Position numbers and translations under genes: made by a program
Shown: positions 27,049 to 36,729 of the stretch, one piece after another
Layout: the number at the start of each line of letters is the position of its first letter
How positions within the stretch are numbered: the first letter of the stretch is position 1
Notes under the pieces: generated by a model
What the model was told of the DNA's origin: nothing
The model's input: the letters and a program-made list of their open reading frames with translations, nothing else
Database searches by the model: none
From: Pseudomonas alkylphenolica
Lineage (GTDB): Bacteria > Pseudomonadota > Gammaproteobacteria > Pseudomonadales > Pseudomonadaceae
Direction of reading: 5' to 3'
DNA: 64,000 nt
NCBI RefSeq assembly: GCF_016009175.1
Contig: NZ_JADUCM010000009.1
Span: 1-64,000, forward strand

Positions 27049-27912
27049 TTAGCCTTGCGCCAGCTCGGTCAGGTGGACCCGTGCTTCTTCGCTTTTAAGC
27101 ACCAGCACATCGCATTCCAGCGAATCGAGCACGACCTCCGCCGTATTGCCGATCAGGGCCCCGGATATCCCGGTGCGGGCCACGGTGCCGATGACGGTGA
27201 CCGCCGCCTTGTATTTACTGGCGGTGTACGGGATCAGTACGTCAGCCGGGCCTTCGGCAACGTGCAGGCGATCATCGCTGATATCGAATTCGGCCTGGAA
27301 CGCGGCGCATTCCTCGCGGTAGCGCTGTTCGATAGTCTCCTTGAGCTGGTACACCGGATCAGCGGCCGACAGCATTGGTGAGGGATGGGCGCTGATCACA
27401 TGCAGGTTGCCCTTGGCGAGGTTGGCGATCTTGTAGCCGTGATCGATGATGCTCTTGTGCAGCAGGCGGTGCGTTTCGTCATGGTTGCCGACGTCCACTG
27501 CAGCGAGGATCACGCCACCGGTCCAGGGGGTTTCGGTCTTGACCATCAGCACCGCGCTGGGGCACTGGCGCAACAGCTTCCAGTCGGTCGGGGTGAGCAG
27601 AGCCCGCTTCAGCGGGTTGTCCGGGCGGTGTTCCTTGATCACCAGGTCACAGCCTTCTGCCTGCTGCACATCGACAATCGACTCGTGCAGCGAGTCGTGC
27701 CAGGCCTGCTCATGGGTGACGTTGTTGTAGCCGTCGTCATGCAGCTGGCTGGCGAGCAGGCTGAGCAGGGCGCTGTGGTCCTGTTTCTTGTCGCACATCA
27801 ATAGGTGCAGGCGCGCACCCGTGGCGCCTGCGATCAGCTTCGCCCGCTTGAGCGCGCGGCTGTGGGCGTGTTCAGGGTCGAGTACCACCAGGATGCTGCG
27901 TACTTCTTGCAT
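27049..27912 (-). CDS. Tandem universal stress protein (UspE-like)
   Basis: A 287-residue protein with two Usp domains: residues ~1-145 (RSILVVLDPEHAHSRALKRAKLIA ... CPSAVLMVKTETPW) and ~150-287 (GGVILAAVDVGNHDETHRLLHKSI ... AAVTVIGTVARTGISGALIGNTAEVVLDSLECDVLVLK). The second domain has a clear nucleotide-binding-like G-2x-G-9x-G pattern. Tandem Usps of this kind support anaerobic survival in P. aeruginosa. The upstream region carries a perfect Anr box in class II position, so oxygen limitation should induce it. It is divergent from miaE. Confidence 0.92.
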   Translation of the reverse strand: MQEVRSILVVLDPEHAHSRALKRAKLIAGATGARLHLLMCDKKQDHSALLSLLASQLHDDGYNNVTHEQAWHDSLHESIVDVQQAEGCDLVIKEHRPDNPLKRALLTPTDWKLLRQCPSAVLMVKTETPWTGGVILAAVDVGNHDETHRLLHKSIIDHGYKIANLAKGNLHVISAHPSPMLSAADPVYQLKETIEQRYREECAAFQAEFDISDDRLHVAEGPADVLIPYTASKYKAAVTVIGTVARTGISGALIGNTAEVVLDSLECDVLVLKSEEARVHLTELAQG

Positions 27913-27950
27913 GAGCGTGAACTCCCTTCAGAAATGGCGACCGATGCCTG

Positions 27951-27993
27951 ACTATAGTCGGCGCCAAGTGCTATGGGCGTTGATATGTATCAA
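27951..27993 (-). promoter_or_regulatory. Anr-dependent class II promoter of the tandem Usp gene
   Basis: TTGAT-ATGT-ATCAA (27980-27993) is a perfect Anr/FNR box. On the minus strand a -10 hexamer TATAGT (27956-27951) follows. Placing the start of transcription ~6 bp further puts the box centre at about -41.5, the class II geometry. Confidence 0.8.
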
Positions 27994-28026
27994 GCATAGT
28001 TCACTGGTGATCGCCGCCGCTGCCGG

Positions 28027-28032
28027 TATAAT
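28027..28032 (+). promoter_or_regulatory. -10 element of miaE
   Basis: A consensus TATAAT 38 bp before the miaE start. The -35 region (about 28003-28009) is poor. Confidence 0.5.
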
Positions 28033-28070
28033 CGCCGGTCTTGCCGTTTGCCCTGCCTGTTTGTGAGCCT

Positions 28071-28676
28071 ATGCACCTTATTCCCGAAATTGATGCGTTC
28101 CTTGGTTGCCGTACTCCCGATGCCTGGGTCCAGGCGGCGCTCGCCGACCAGGAAACCCTGCTGATCGACCACAAGAACTGCGAGTTCAAGGCCGCCAGCA
28201 CCGCGTTGAGCCTGATGGCCAAGTACAACACGCACCTGGACCTGATCAACATGATGTCGCGCCTTGCCCGTGAAGAGCTGGTGCACCACGAGCAGGTGCT
28301 GCGCTTGATGAAGCGCCGCAAGATCGCCCTGCGTCCGCTGTCCGCCGGCCGTTATGCCTCGGGTCTGCGCCGTGTGGTGCGCACCCATGAGCCGGTGAAG
28401 CTGGTCGACACGCTGGTGGTGGGCGCCTTTATCGAAGCCCGTAGCTGTGAGCGTTTTGCCGCGCTGGTGCCGCACCTGGATGAAGAGCTCGGCAAGTTCT
28501 ACCACGGTCTGCTCAACAGCGAGGCCCGTCACTACCAGGGTTACCTGAAGCTGGCTCATCAATATGGCGAGCGGGCGGATATCGAGCGGGTAGTGGAGAA
28601 GGTCAGGGCGGTCGAGGCCGAGCTGATCAGCACCCCCGATGAAGAGTTTCGCTTCCATAGCGGCATTCCCGCCTGA
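28071..28676 (+). CDS. miaE: tRNA-(ms2io6A)-hydroxylase
   Basis: An oxygen-dependent diiron enzyme that hydroxylates the isopentenyl side chain of ms2i6A37 in tRNA. The 201-residue ferritin-like four-helix protein has the iron-ligand motifs in order: NCEFKAAST (Glu), REELVHHEQ (ExxH), EARSCERF (Glu), and SEARHYQGY (ExxH). The ATG at 28071 matches the family start (MHLIPEIDAFLGC). It has a clear terminator and is monocistronic. Its need for O2 contrasts with the Anr-controlled Usp gene that it diverges from. Confidence 0.93.
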   Translation: MHLIPEIDAFLGCRTPDAWVQAALADQETLLIDHKNCEFKAASTALSLMAKYNTHLDLINMMSRLAREELVHHEQVLRLMKRRKIALRPLSAGRYASGLRRVVRTHEPVKLVDTLVVGAFIEARSCERFAALVPHLDEELGKFYHGLLNSEARHYQGYLKLAHQYGERADIERVVEKVRAVEAELISTPDEEFRFHSGIPA

Positions 28677-28692
28677 GACTTTTCGGTTGAAC

Positions 28693-28717
28693 AAGGGCTG
28701 CCTCGGCAGCCTTTTTT
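28693..28717 (+). terminator. miaE terminator
   Basis: Stem GGCTGCC / GGCAGCC with a 2-nt apparent loop (opening to a larger one in practice), then TTTTTT; 17 bp past the miaE stop. Confidence 0.85.
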
Positions 28718-28732
28718 ATCGCCTAAATAGAA

Positions 28733-28801
28733 AGCAAGCTAATTAATGCCTTGACGATAACTGTCTAAGCAGTAACATTATGTTACTAGCTGCCTAAGCA
28801 G
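28733..28801 (+). promoter_or_regulatory. marR-emrAB promoter with overlapping operators
   Basis: -35 TTGACG (28751-28756) and -10-like TAACAT (28773-28778) overlap several dyads: AGTAAC-ATTAT-GTTACT (28771-28787, perfect), and two near-identical copies CTGTCTAAGCAG (28761-28772) and CTGCCTAAGCAG (28790-28801), 29 bp apart. Upstream is AGCAAGCTAATTAA (28733-28746), a 14-mer that also occurs in the gcd promoter. The MarR protein encoded just downstream is the likely ligand. Confidence 0.65.
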
Positions 28802-28812
28802 GGATCTTGTTC

Positions 28813-29331
28813 ATGCCGCATTACACCCCGGAAAACTTTCAGACCTGCACCCTGGGCTTGCTCCTGGGGCGTGCGGCGTTGGTCAAAGACCGCATTCTTG
28901 ACAGCCATCTGCAGGCGTTCGGCGTTACCGCAGCGCAATTCAAGGTGCTGATCATCGTCGCCCAGTTCGGGGTCGACACCCCGGCCGAGCTGTGTCGCTA
29001 CCTGGCGCTGGACAGCGGATCGATGACGCGCATGCTCGACCGCCTGGAGCAAAAAGACCTGCTGGTTCGCCGGCGCTGCCCCGATGACCGTCGTCAGGTG
29101 CGCCTGGCGCTGAGTGAGGAAGGCAACAAGCTCGCCGACCAATTGCCGCACATCGGCGCGGCGGCAATGAACGAACTGCTCGGGGTACTGGCCCCGGGCG
29201 AACTGGCCAGCCTGGAACACCTGCTGACCAAAATGCTGCTGGCCGCGGGTGACAGCCTCACGGCGTTGCGCGTAAGTGCGGCAAACGAGCACAAGGCTGC
29301 CCTGCAGTCCTGTGCTGCTGATTCTGAGTAA
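28813..29331 (+). CDS. MarR-family repressor (EmrR/SlyA-like)
   Basis: A 172-residue MarR regulator with a winged helix: VTAAQFKVLIIVAQFGVDTPAELCRYLALDSGSMTRMLDRLEQKDLLVRRRCPDDRRQVRLALSEEG, including the wing motif DDRR. The ATG at 28813 has AGGGA 8 bp upstream; a TTG two codons earlier is too close to it. The gene heads an operon with emrA (15-bp gap) and emrB, and probably represses it, with release by toxic aromatic compounds as in EmrR (inference). Confidence 0.9.
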   Translation: MPHYTPENFQTCTLGLLLGRAALVKDRILDSHLQAFGVTAAQFKVLIIVAQFGVDTPAELCRYLALDSGSMTRMLDRLEQKDLLVRRRCPDDRRQVRLALSEEGNKLADQLPHIGAAAMNELLGVLAPGELASLEHLLTKMLLAAGDSLTALRVSAANEHKAALQSCAADSE

Positions 29332-29346
29332 GACAAGGTATTCGAC

Positions 29347-30549
29347 ATGGCCACTGCCACTCCCCAAGACACTGCCGATTCCGTGCAGGCACTCGATAAC
29401 ACGCGCAAACGCAAGACCTGGCTGCTCGCCCTGGCCTTGCTGGTCGTGCTTGGCGCCGCGGCGGTATGGGCCTGGCACGAGTTGTACGGGCGCTGGAACG
29501 AAGAAACCGACGACGCCTATGTCAACGGCAACGTGGTGGAAATCACCCCGTTGGTGACCGGTACGGTAGTCAGCATCGGCGCCGACGACGGCGACCTGGT
29601 GCATGAAGGCCAGGTACTGCTGGAGTTCGACCCCAGCGATGCCCAGGTCGGGCTGCAGGCCGCTCAGGCCCAGCTGGCCCGTGCCGTGCGCCAGGTACGC
29701 GGCCTGTACAGCGATGTCGATGGCAAGAAAGCCCAGGTGCAGGCGCGTCAGGCCGAGCTGAGCAAGGCCCAGGAAAACTACACCCGACGCAAGACCCTGG
29801 CGGCTGGCGGAGCGATTTCCCTGGAGGAGCTGTCCCACTCCCGTGATGACCTGACCTCGGCTCAGGGCGCCTTCGACACGGCCAAGCAGCAACTCAACAC
29901 CACCTCGGCACTGGTCGATGACACCGTGGTGTCGTCTCATCCACAAGTGATGGCGGCGGCCGCGGATTTGCGCCAGGCGTACCTGAACGCCGCACGCACC
30001 ACCTTGGTGGCACCGGTCACCGGCTATGTCGCCAAGCGCACGGTGCAACTGGGCCAGCGGTTGCAGCCGGGCACCGCGACCATGGCCGTCATCCCCCTGG
30101 ATCAGTTGTGGATCGACGCCAACTTCAAGGAAACACAGCTGCGCCACATGCGCATCGGTCAGCCGGTGGACATCATCGCCGACCTGTACGGCAGCGAAAT
30201 CAAATACAGCGGCACCATCGACAGCCTCGGCGCCGGTACCGGCAGCGCCTTTGCCTTGCTGCCGGCACAGAATGCCACCGGCAACTGGATCAAGATCGTC
30301 CAGCGCGTACCGGTGCGTGTCCATATCAACCCTGAACAACTGGCGGCGCACCCGCTGCGTATCGGCCTGTCGACGCAGGTTACGGTCGACCTGCACGACC
30401 AGAGCGGCCCGGTGCTGGCCCAGTTGCCGCCGCAAAAGGCATCGTTTGCTACCCGTGTCTACGACAGTCAACTGGTCGAGGCCGATGCCTTGATCGCGCG
30501 GCTGATCCATGACAACAGCGCAGGCACCAGCAAGACGGCGCTGCGATGA
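29347..30549 (+). CDS. emrA: HlyD/EmrA-type membrane fusion protein
   Basis: The periplasmic adaptor of a tripartite drug efflux pump. The 400 residues have a single N-terminal membrane anchor (~22-45, TWLLALALLVVLGAAAVWAW), then TDDAYVNGNVVEITPLVTGTV (lipoyl half), a coiled-coil hairpin (~100-205), and a second lipoyl half with APVTGYVAKRTVQLGQRLQPG, followed by a beta-barrel domain. The stop overlaps emrB by 4 bp. It works with EmrB; an outer-membrane channel is not encoded here. Confidence 0.92.
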   Translation: MATATPQDTADSVQALDNTRKRKTWLLALALLVVLGAAAVWAWHELYGRWNEETDDAYVNGNVVEITPLVTGTVVSIGADDGDLVHEGQVLLEFDPSDAQVGLQAAQAQLARAVRQVRGLYSDVDGKKAQVQARQAELSKAQENYTRRKTLAAGGAISLEELSHSRDDLTSAQGAFDTAKQQLNTTSALVDDTVVSSHPQVMAAAADLRQAYLNAARTTLVAPVTGYVAKRTVQLGQRLQPGTATMAVIPLDQLWIDANFKETQLRHMRIGQPVDIIADLYGSEIKYSGTIDSLGAGTGSAFALLPAQNATGNWIKIVQRVPVRVHINPEQLAAHPLRIGLSTQVTVDLHDQSGPVLAQLPPQKASFATRVYDSQLVEADALIARLIHDNSAGTSKTALR

Positions 30550-32075
30550 GCAACACGGCTTCATTCAGCCCGCCGAGCCTGCTGCTGACGACCATCGGGC
30601 TGTCGCTGGCGACGTTCATGCAGGTGCTCGATACCACCATCGCCAACGTCGCCTTGCCGACCATCTCCGGCAACCTCGGCGTCAGTTCGGAGCAGGGCAC
30701 CTGGGTGATCACCTCGTTTGCGGTAAGCAACGCAATTGCCTTGCCGCTGACCGGCTGGCTGAGCCGGCGCTTCGGCGAGGTCAAACTGTTTCTCTGGGCC
30801 ACACTGCTGTTCGTGCTGGCCTCTTTTCTCTGTGGTATTGCGCGGTCGATGCCCGAGCTGGTTGGTTTTCGGGTGCTGCAAGGCATTGTCGCCGGCCCGT
30901 TGTACCCGATGACCCAGACCTTGCTGATTGCCGTCTATCCGCCGGCCAAACGCGGCATGGCGCTTGCGTTGCTGGCGATGGTCACCGTGGTGGCGCCGAT
31001 TGCCGGGCCTATCCTCGGAGGCTGGATTACCGACAGCTACAGCTGGCCGTGGATCTTCTTCATCAATGTGCCCATCGGCCTGTTTGCCGCCGCCGTCGTG
31101 CGTCAACAGATGCGCTCGCGGCCGGTCAGCACGCAGCGTCAGCCCATGGACTACATTGGCTTGCTGAGCCTGATCATCGGCGTCGGGGCCTTGCAGATCG
31201 TACTGGACAAGGGCAATGACCTGGACTGGTTCGAGTCCGGGTTTATCGTGATTGGCAGCCTGATTTCGGTGGTGTTCATCGCCGTGTTCATCATCTGGGA
31301 GCTAACCGACAAGCACCCGGTGGTCAACCTGCGGTTGTTCGTGCACCGTAACTTTCGCATCGGCACGATCGTGCTGGTGGGCGGCTACGCGGGCTTTTTC
31401 GGCATCAACCTGATCCTGCCGCAGTGGCTGCAAACGCAGATGGGCTACACCGCTACCTGGGCCGGCCTTGCCGTGGCGCCGATCGGTTTGCTGCCGGTGC
31501 TGATGTCGCCCTTTGTCGGCAAATATGCGCACAAGTTCGACCTGCGCGTGTTGGCGGGGGTGGCGTTTCTGGCCATCGGCACCAGTTGTTTCATGCGTGC
31601 CGGCTTCACCAATGAAGTGGACTTTCAGCACATTGCCCTGGTGCAGTTGTTCATGGGCATCGGCGTGGCGCTGTTCTTCATGCCCACCTTGAGCATCCTG
31701 CTGTCGGACCTTCCACCGCATCAGATCGCCGACGGCTCGGGGCTGGCTACCTTCCTGCGCACCCTGGGGGGGAGTTTCGCCGCCTCGTTGACCACCTGGA
31801 TCTGGATTCGCCGGGCGGACCAGCACCATGCCTACCTGAGTGAAAGCATCAGTACCTACGAACCAGCCACCCGCGAAGCACTGAATCACCTGGGCGGTGC
31901 GAACGGGCAGTCGTATGCGCAGCTGGAGCGGATGCTCAGCAGCCAGGCCTACATGATGTCGACGGTGGATTACTTCACCTTGATGGGCTGGGTGTTTGCC
32001 GGGCTGATACTGCTGGTGTGGCTGGCCAAACCACCGTTTGCGGCCAAAGCCGGGCCGGCGTCCGCAGGGCATTGA
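30546..32075 (+). CDS. emrB: EmrB/QacA-type MFS drug transporter (DHA2, 14 TM)
   Basis: The proton-driven inner-membrane pump of the EmrAB system. The 509-residue protein has about 14 hydrophobic helices. The diagnostic DHA2 start is FMQVLDTTIANVALPTISG with WVITSFAVSNAIALPLTGWLSRRFGE (motif A loop), and motif C-like VAPIAGPILGGW. It is translationally coupled to emrA. Substrate range is unknown; the family exports uncouplers and hydrophobic antibiotics. It ends at a REP pair, with no outer-membrane factor gene after it. Confidence 0.93.
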   Translation: MSNTASFSPPSLLLTTIGLSLATFMQVLDTTIANVALPTISGNLGVSSEQGTWVITSFAVSNAIALPLTGWLSRRFGEVKLFLWATLLFVLASFLCGIARSMPELVGFRVLQGIVAGPLYPMTQTLLIAVYPPAKRGMALALLAMVTVVAPIAGPILGGWITDSYSWPWIFFINVPIGLFAAAVVRQQMRSRPVSTQRQPMDYIGLLSLIIGVGALQIVLDKGNDLDWFESGFIVIGSLISVVFIAVFIIWELTDKHPVVNLRLFVHRNFRIGTIVLVGGYAGFFGINLILPQWLQTQMGYTATWAGLAVAPIGLLPVLMSPFVGKYAHKFDLRVLAGVAFLAIGTSCFMRAGFTNEVDFQHIALVQLFMGIGVALFFMPTLSILLSDLPPHQIADGSGLATFLRTLGGSFAASLTTWIWIRRADQHHAYLSESISTYEPATREALNHLGGANGQSYAQLERMLSSQAYMMSTVDYFTLMGWVFAGLILLVWLAKPPFAAKAGPASAGH

Positions 32076-32082
32076 GCGCAAG

Positions 32083-32141
32083 CATCGCCGGCAAGCCGAC
32101 GCCTACAAAACCGCGAGTGTAGGAGCCGGCTTGCTGGCGAA
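32083..32141. repeat. REP inverted pair between emrB and lpxH
   Basis: CATCGCCGGCAAGCCGACGC and, inverted, GTAGGAGCCGGCTTGCTGGC, separated by a short spacer, between the convergent emrB and lpxH. Confidence 0.85.
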
Positions 32142-32161
32142 AAGGCCCGAAGGGCTTTCAA

Positions 32162-32884
32162 TCAGGGAAACGCAAAAGGCTGCAGCTGAAACCCTTGCTC
32201 ATCCACTTCCAGCGCCCAACCCTGGCGGTCCCAATCGCCCAGCACGATACGTCGCGCCGGCTGATCATTGACCATCAGCTTGTGAATCGCCGGGCGATGG
32301 GTGTGGCCGTGCACCAGCGTGAGCACGCCATGTTCGGCCATGACCCGCGGCACTTCTTCCGGCGTCACATCGACGATGTCGTTGGCCTTCATTCGTACCT
32401 GGGTGCGGCTTTCATTGCGTAGCTTGCGCGCCAGCTTCCGGCGGGTGCCGAGCGGCAGGTGCCGCAGGATCCACATGCTCACAGGGTTGCGCAGGTAACG
32501 ACGCATTTTCATGTAGCCCAGGTCCAGGGTGCACAAGCTGTCGCCGTGCATCAGCAGGACCGGTTCGCCGCCCAGCGTCACCACGCTCGGGTCGCGTAGC
32601 AGTGTGCAGCCAGCGGCCTTGCAAAAGGCTTCGCCGATCAGGAAGTCACGGTTGCCATGCATCAGGTAGACCTGCGTGCCGCTGTCGCTGAGGGCGCGCA
32701 GGGCTTGGCAGATCGTGGTCTGGAAGGGCGTCATGGCGTCGTCGCCGATCCACACCTCGAAAAAGTCGCCAAGGATGTACAGCGCCTTGGCGTGGCGGGC
32801 ACGACCGTCGAGCAGATCAAGAAACGCCCGGGTAATGTCCGGGCGTTCTTCTTGCAGGTGCAGATCAGAGATCAGCAGTATCAC
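32162..32884 (-). CDS. lpxH: UDP-2,3-diacylglucosamine pyrophosphatase
   Basis: Makes lipid X in lipid A biosynthesis; a peripheral inner-membrane metallophosphoesterase. The 240-residue protein shows the five blocks [42 protein letters not shown] and VHGHTHRP that bind two Mn ions. The start overlaps the stop of ppiB by 4 bp, a coupling seen in other pseudomonads. It has no terminator of its own; a REP pair follows. Confidence 0.95.
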   Translation of the reverse strand: MILLISDLHLQEERPDITRAFLDLLDGRARHAKALYILGDFFEVWIGDDAMTPFQTTICQALRALSDSGTQVYLMHGNRDFLIGEAFCKAAGCTLLRDPSVVTLGGEPVLLMHGDSLCTLDLGYMKMRRYLRNPVSMWILRHLPLGTRRKLARKLRNESRTQVRMKANDIVDVTPEEVPRVMAEHGVLTLVHGHTHRPAIHKLMVNDQPARRIVLGDWDRQGWALEVDEQGFQLQPFAFP

Positions 32885-33384
32885 TCAACGATCTCGGCTT
32901 TCTCGATGATCACGTCATCAACCGGAACGTCCTGGTGGCCGGACTTGGAACCGGTGGCAACGGCTTTGATCTTGTCGACAACGTCGGTGCCTTCGGTGAC
33001 TTTACCGAATACCGCGTAGCCCCAGCCTTGAACGTTCTTGCCGCTGTGGTTGAGGAAGCTGTTGTCGGTAACGTTGATGAAGAACTGTGCCGATGCCGAA
33101 TGCGGCTCCATGGTACGGGCCATGGCGATGGTGTACTTGTCGTTGCTCAGGCCGTTGTCGGCTTCGTTCTGGATGCTTGGGCGCTTGTCTTTCTTCTCTT
33201 TCATGCCTGGCTCGAAACCGCCGCCCTGGATCATGAAGTTACCGATGACGCGGTGGAATACGGTGTTGCTGTAGTGGCCAGCGTTTACGTATTCGATGAA
33301 GTTGGCCACGGTGATCGGGGCTTTTTCAGCGTTCAGTTCGATGACGATGTCGCCGAAGTTGGTGCTCAGTTTGACTTTGGACAT
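32881..33384 (-). CDS. ppiB: Cytoplasmic peptidyl-prolyl cis-trans isomerase B
   Basis: A cyclophilin of 167 residues without a signal peptide, from the ATG at 33384. Motifs are [19 protein letters not shown] (with the catalytic Arg), [24 protein letters not shown], and [12 protein letters not shown]. The open frame continues 19 codons upstream, but [18 protein letters not shown] is the family start. First gene of the ppiB-lpxH operon, divergent from glnS. Confidence 0.95.
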   Translation of the reverse strand: MSKVKLSTNFGDIVIELNAEKAPITVANFIEYVNAGHYSNTVFHRVIGNFMIQGGGFEPGMKEKKDKRPSIQNEADNGLSNDKYTIAMARTMEPHSASAQFFINVTDNSFLNHSGKNVQGWGYAVFGKVTEGTDVVDKIKAVATGSKSGHQDVPVDDVIIEKAEIVE

Positions 33385-33558
33385 GCTGGAATTCGCTCTT
33401 TCAAGGCATTTGAAATAGGGCCGCGCGGGGGCGCGATACACACTTGACGCACAGTCTACAGCCCGCGATACGTGATTTGCGGCAGTTTTTTCGCATTGCC
33501 TGCCGAATATCGCGGCTGTTTGTCGGCCCGACGCTGTCGGCAGCTCGACCGCTTCGGC

Positions 33559-33564
33559 TATGAT
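33559..33564 (+). promoter_or_regulatory. Candidate -10 element of glnS
   Basis: TATGAT 57 bp before the glnS start, with a G+C-rich, poor -35 (TGTCGG near 33536). It is the best hexamer in the ppiB-glnS gap. Confidence 0.4.
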
Positions 33565-33620
33565 AAGCGCTTTGATTCAGTCGGCCTACCCAGGCCGTGC
33601 ACCCCGTATTCAAGGATCCT

Positions 33621-35324
33621 ATGAGCAAGCCCACTGCCGACACCGCTCCCAACGCCGCTGCCAAAGGCGCCCCAGCCGTTCCTGCAAACTTCCTGCGCCC
33701 GATCGTGCAGGCTGACCTGGACGCGGGCAAGCACAGCAGCATCGTCACCCGTTTCCCGCCAGAGCCCAACGGTTACCTGCACATCGGCCACGCCAAGTCG
33801 ATCTGCGTGAACTTCGGTCTGGCCCAGGAGTTCGGTGGAGCCTGTCACCTGCGTTTCGATGACACCAACCCGGCCAAAGAGGACCAGGAGTACATCGACG
33901 CCATCCAGAGCGATGTGAAGTGGCTGGGCTTCGAGTGGACCGGCCCGGTGCGCTACGCCTCGGAATACTTCGACCAGCTGCACCTGTGGGCGATCGACCT
34001 GATCAAGGCCGGCAAGGCCTATGTCTGCGACCTGACCCCGGAGCAGGCCAAGGAATACCGCGGCAACCTGACCGAGCCCGGCAAGAACAGCCCGTTCCGC
34101 GAGCGCAGCGTCGAGGAAAACCTCGACCTGTTCGCGCGCATGAAGGCCGGCGAGTTCAAGGACGGCCAGTGCGTGCTGCGTGCCAAGATCGACATGGCAT
34201 CGCCGAACATGAACATGCGCGACCCGATCCTGTACCGCATCCGTCATGCCCACCACCACCAGACCGGTGACAAGTGGTGCATCTACCCGAACTACGACTT
34301 CACCCATGGTCAGTCGGACGCCATCGAAGGCATCACCCACTCGATCTGCACCCTGGAGTTCGAAGGTCACCGTCCGCTGTACGAGTGGTTCCTGGACAAC
34401 CTGCCGGTGCCGGCCAAGCCGCGTCAGTACGAGTTCAGCCGCCTGAACCTGAACTACACCATCACCAGCAAGCGCAAGCTCAAGCAGCTGGTCGACGAAC
34501 AGCACGTCAACGGCTGGGACGACCCGCGCATGTCGACCCTGTCCGGTTTCCGTCGCCGTGGCTACACCCCGGCGTCGATCCGCAACTTCTGCGAAATGAT
34601 CGGCACCAACCGTTCCGACGGCGTGGTCGACATGTCGATGCTCGAGTTCAGCATCCGTGACGACCTCGACCGTACCGCGCCACGTGCCATGTGCGTGCTG
34701 CGTCCGTTGAAGGTAGTGATCACCAACTACCCGGAAGGTCAGGTCGAGAACCTCGAGCTACCACGTCACCCGAAAGAAGACATGGGCGTGCGTGCGCTGC
34801 CGTTTGCGCGCGAAATCTACATCGATCGCGACGACTTCATGGAAGAGCCGCCTAAAGGCTACAAGCGCCTGGAACCCGCCGGTGAAGTGCGCCTGCGTGG
34901 CAGCTACGTGATCCGCGCCGACGAGGCCATCAAGGACGCCGACGGCAACATCGTCGAGCTGCGTTGCTCCTACGATCCGGACACCCTGGGCAAAAACCCT
35001 GAAGGCCGTAAAGTCAAAGGCGTGATCCACTGGGTGCCGGCTGCGGCCAGCGTCGAGTGCGAAGTGCGTCTGTACGACCGCCTGTTCCGCTCGGCCAACC
35101 CCGAGAAGACCGAAGATGGCGGCAGCTTCCTCGACAACATCAATCCCGATTCGCTGCAGGTACTCACCGGTTGTCGTGCGGAACCTTCGCTGGGCCAGGC
35201 CCAGGCAGAAGACCGCTTCCAGTTCGAGCGCGAAGGTTACTTCTGCGCCGACCTGAAAGACTCCCAGCCGGGTCGCCCGGTATTCAACCGGACTGTGACC
35301 CTGCGCGATTCGTGGGGCAGCTGA
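33621..35324 (+). CDS. glnS: Glutaminyl-tRNA synthetase
   Basis: A class I synthetase charging tRNA-Gln. The 567 residues show [17 protein letters not shown] (HIGH), [15 protein letters not shown], and the KMSKS-equivalent [13 protein letters not shown]. The C-terminal anticodon-binding beta-barrels follow ([22 protein letters not shown]). The start at 33621 has AAGGA upstream. cysS follows after 9 bp, forming a two-gene synthetase operon. Its substrate tRNA-Gln(TTG) is encoded at 47.2 kb. Confidence 0.97.
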   Translation: MSKPTADTAPNAAAKGAPAVPANFLRPIVQADLDAGKHSSIVTRFPPEPNGYLHIGHAKSICVNFGLAQEFGGACHLRFDDTNPAKEDQEYIDAIQSDVKWLGFEWTGPVRYASEYFDQLHLWAIDLIKAGKAYVCDLTPEQAKEYRGNLTEPGKNSPFRERSVEENLDLFARMKAGEFKDGQCVLRAKIDMASPNMNMRDPILYRIRHAHHHQTGDKWCIYPNYDFTHGQSDAIEGITHSICTLEFEGHRPLYEWFLDNLPVPAKPRQYEFSRLNLNYTITSKRKLKQLVDEQHVNGWDDPRMSTLSGFRRRGYTPASIRNFCEMIGTNRSDGVVDMSMLEFSIRDDLDRTAPRAMCVLRPLKVVITNYPEGQVENLELPRHPKEDMGVRALPFAREIYIDRDDFMEEPPKGYKRLEPAGEVRLRGSYVIRADEAIKDADGNIVELRCSYDPDTLGKNPEGRKVKGVIHWVPAAASVECEVRLYDRLFRSANPEKTEDGGSFLDNINPDSLQVLTGCRAEPSLGQAQAEDRFQFEREGYFCADLKDSQPGRPVFNRTVTLRDSWGS

Positions 35325-35333
35325 GGAACGCTC

Positions 35334-36716
35334 GTGCTTACCATCTACAACACGCTTAGCAAGACCAAAGAAGTTTTCAAACCGCTGGACGGCAACAATG
35401 TGCGGATGTACGTCTGCGGCATGACCGTGTACGACTTCTGCCACCTGGGCCATGGCCGCAGCATGGTTGCCTTCGACCTGGTCACCCGCTGGTTGCGTTA
35501 CAGCGGCTACAACCTGACTTATGTGCGCAACATCACCGACATCGATGACAAGATCATCAACCGTGCCAACGAAAACGGCGAGTCGTTCGACGCGCTGACG
35601 GCGCGCATGATCGACGCGATGCACGAAGACGAGCGTCGCCTGAACATCCTGCCGCCCGATCTGGAGCCGCGTGCCACCGACCATATCCCGGGCATGCACG
35701 CGATGATCCAGACCCTGATCGACAAGGGCTACGCCTACGCGCCGGGTAACGGCGACGTGTACTACCGGGTCGGCAAGTTTGTCGGTTACGGAAAGCTGTC
35801 GCGCAAGAAGATTGAAGACCTGCGCATTGGCGCACGTATCGAGGTCGACGAGGCCAAGCAGGACCCGCTGGACTTCGTCCTCTGGAAAGGCGTCAAGCCG
35901 GGCGAGCCGAGCTGGGAATCGCCGTGGGGCGCCGGTCGTCCGGGCTGGCACATCGAGTGCTCGGTGATGTCCACCTGCTGCCTGGGTGAAAGTTTCGACA
36001 TCCATGGCGGCGGCAACGACCTGGAGTTTCCGCACCACGAGAACGAAATCGCCCAGAGCGAGGCCGCGACCGGCAAGCAGTACGCCAATTCGTGGATGCA
36101 TTGCGGCATGATCCGCATCAATGGCGAGAAGATGTCCAAGTCCTTGAACAACTTCTTCACCATTCGCGATGTACTCGACAAGTATCACCCGGAGGTTGTT
36201 CGTTACCTGCTGGTGTCGAGTCACTACCGCAGCTCGATCAACTATTCCGAAGACAGCCTGCGCGAGTCCAAGGGTGCGCTGGAGCGTTTCTATCATGCGC
36301 TGCGTGGCTTGCCACGGGTCGAGGCCAAGGGCGGCGACAGTTATGTCGAACGCTTTACCCTGGCGATGAACGATGACTTCGGTACCCCGGAAGCGTGCGC
36401 CGTGCTGTTTGACCTGGTGCGTGAAATCAACCGCCTGCGCGAAAGCGAGCCGGAGGTTGCGGCGGGCCTGGCGGGTCGTTTGCGTGAGCTGGGCGACTTG
36501 CTGGGCGTGCTGCAGCTGGATGCGGATGACTTCCTGCGTGCCGGTGCCGAAGGCAAGGTCGATGCGGCTGAAGTCGAAGCCTTGATCCAGGCGCGCTTGC
36601 AGGCGCGCGCCGACAAGAACTGGGCAGAGTCCGACCGCATTCGCGACCAGATCACCGCCATGGGTGTGGTGCTGGAAGACAGCAAAGGCGCAACCACCTG
36701 GCGCCTGGCTGACTGA
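35334..36716 (+). CDS. cysS: Cysteinyl-tRNA synthetase
   Basis: A class I synthetase of 460 residues from a GTG start with GAGGA 6 bp upstream. It has zinc ligands in [19 protein letters not shown] and [17 protein letters not shown]-like HLGHGRSM, and [11 protein letters not shown]. The C-terminal helical domain includes [27 protein letters not shown]. It is co-transcribed with glnS. A REP pair follows; folD, present near cysS in P. aeruginosa, is not here. Confidence 0.97.
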   Translation: MLTIYNTLSKTKEVFKPLDGNNVRMYVCGMTVYDFCHLGHGRSMVAFDLVTRWLRYSGYNLTYVRNITDIDDKIINRANENGESFDALTARMIDAMHEDERRLNILPPDLEPRATDHIPGMHAMIQTLIDKGYAYAPGNGDVYYRVGKFVGYGKLSRKKIEDLRIGARIEVDEAKQDPLDFVLWKGVKPGEPSWESPWGAGRPGWHIECSVMSTCCLGESFDIHGGGNDLEFPHHENEIAQSEAATGKQYANSWMHCGMIRINGEKMSKSLNNFFTIRDVLDKYHPEVVRYLLVSSHYRSSINYSEDSLRESKGALERFYHALRGLPRVEAKGGDSYVERFTLAMNDDFGTPEACAVLFDLVREINRLRESEPEVAAGLAGRLRELGDLLGVLQLDADDFLRAGAEGKVDAAEVEALIQARLQARADKNWAESDRIRDQITAMGVVLEDSKGATTWRLAD

Positions 36717-36729
36717 TCGGCAGTGAATT

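Noticed and set aside
28786..30564. 592-codon frame antisense to marR-emrA
   Set aside because: Shadow of two clear genes with ribosome sites and family motifs.
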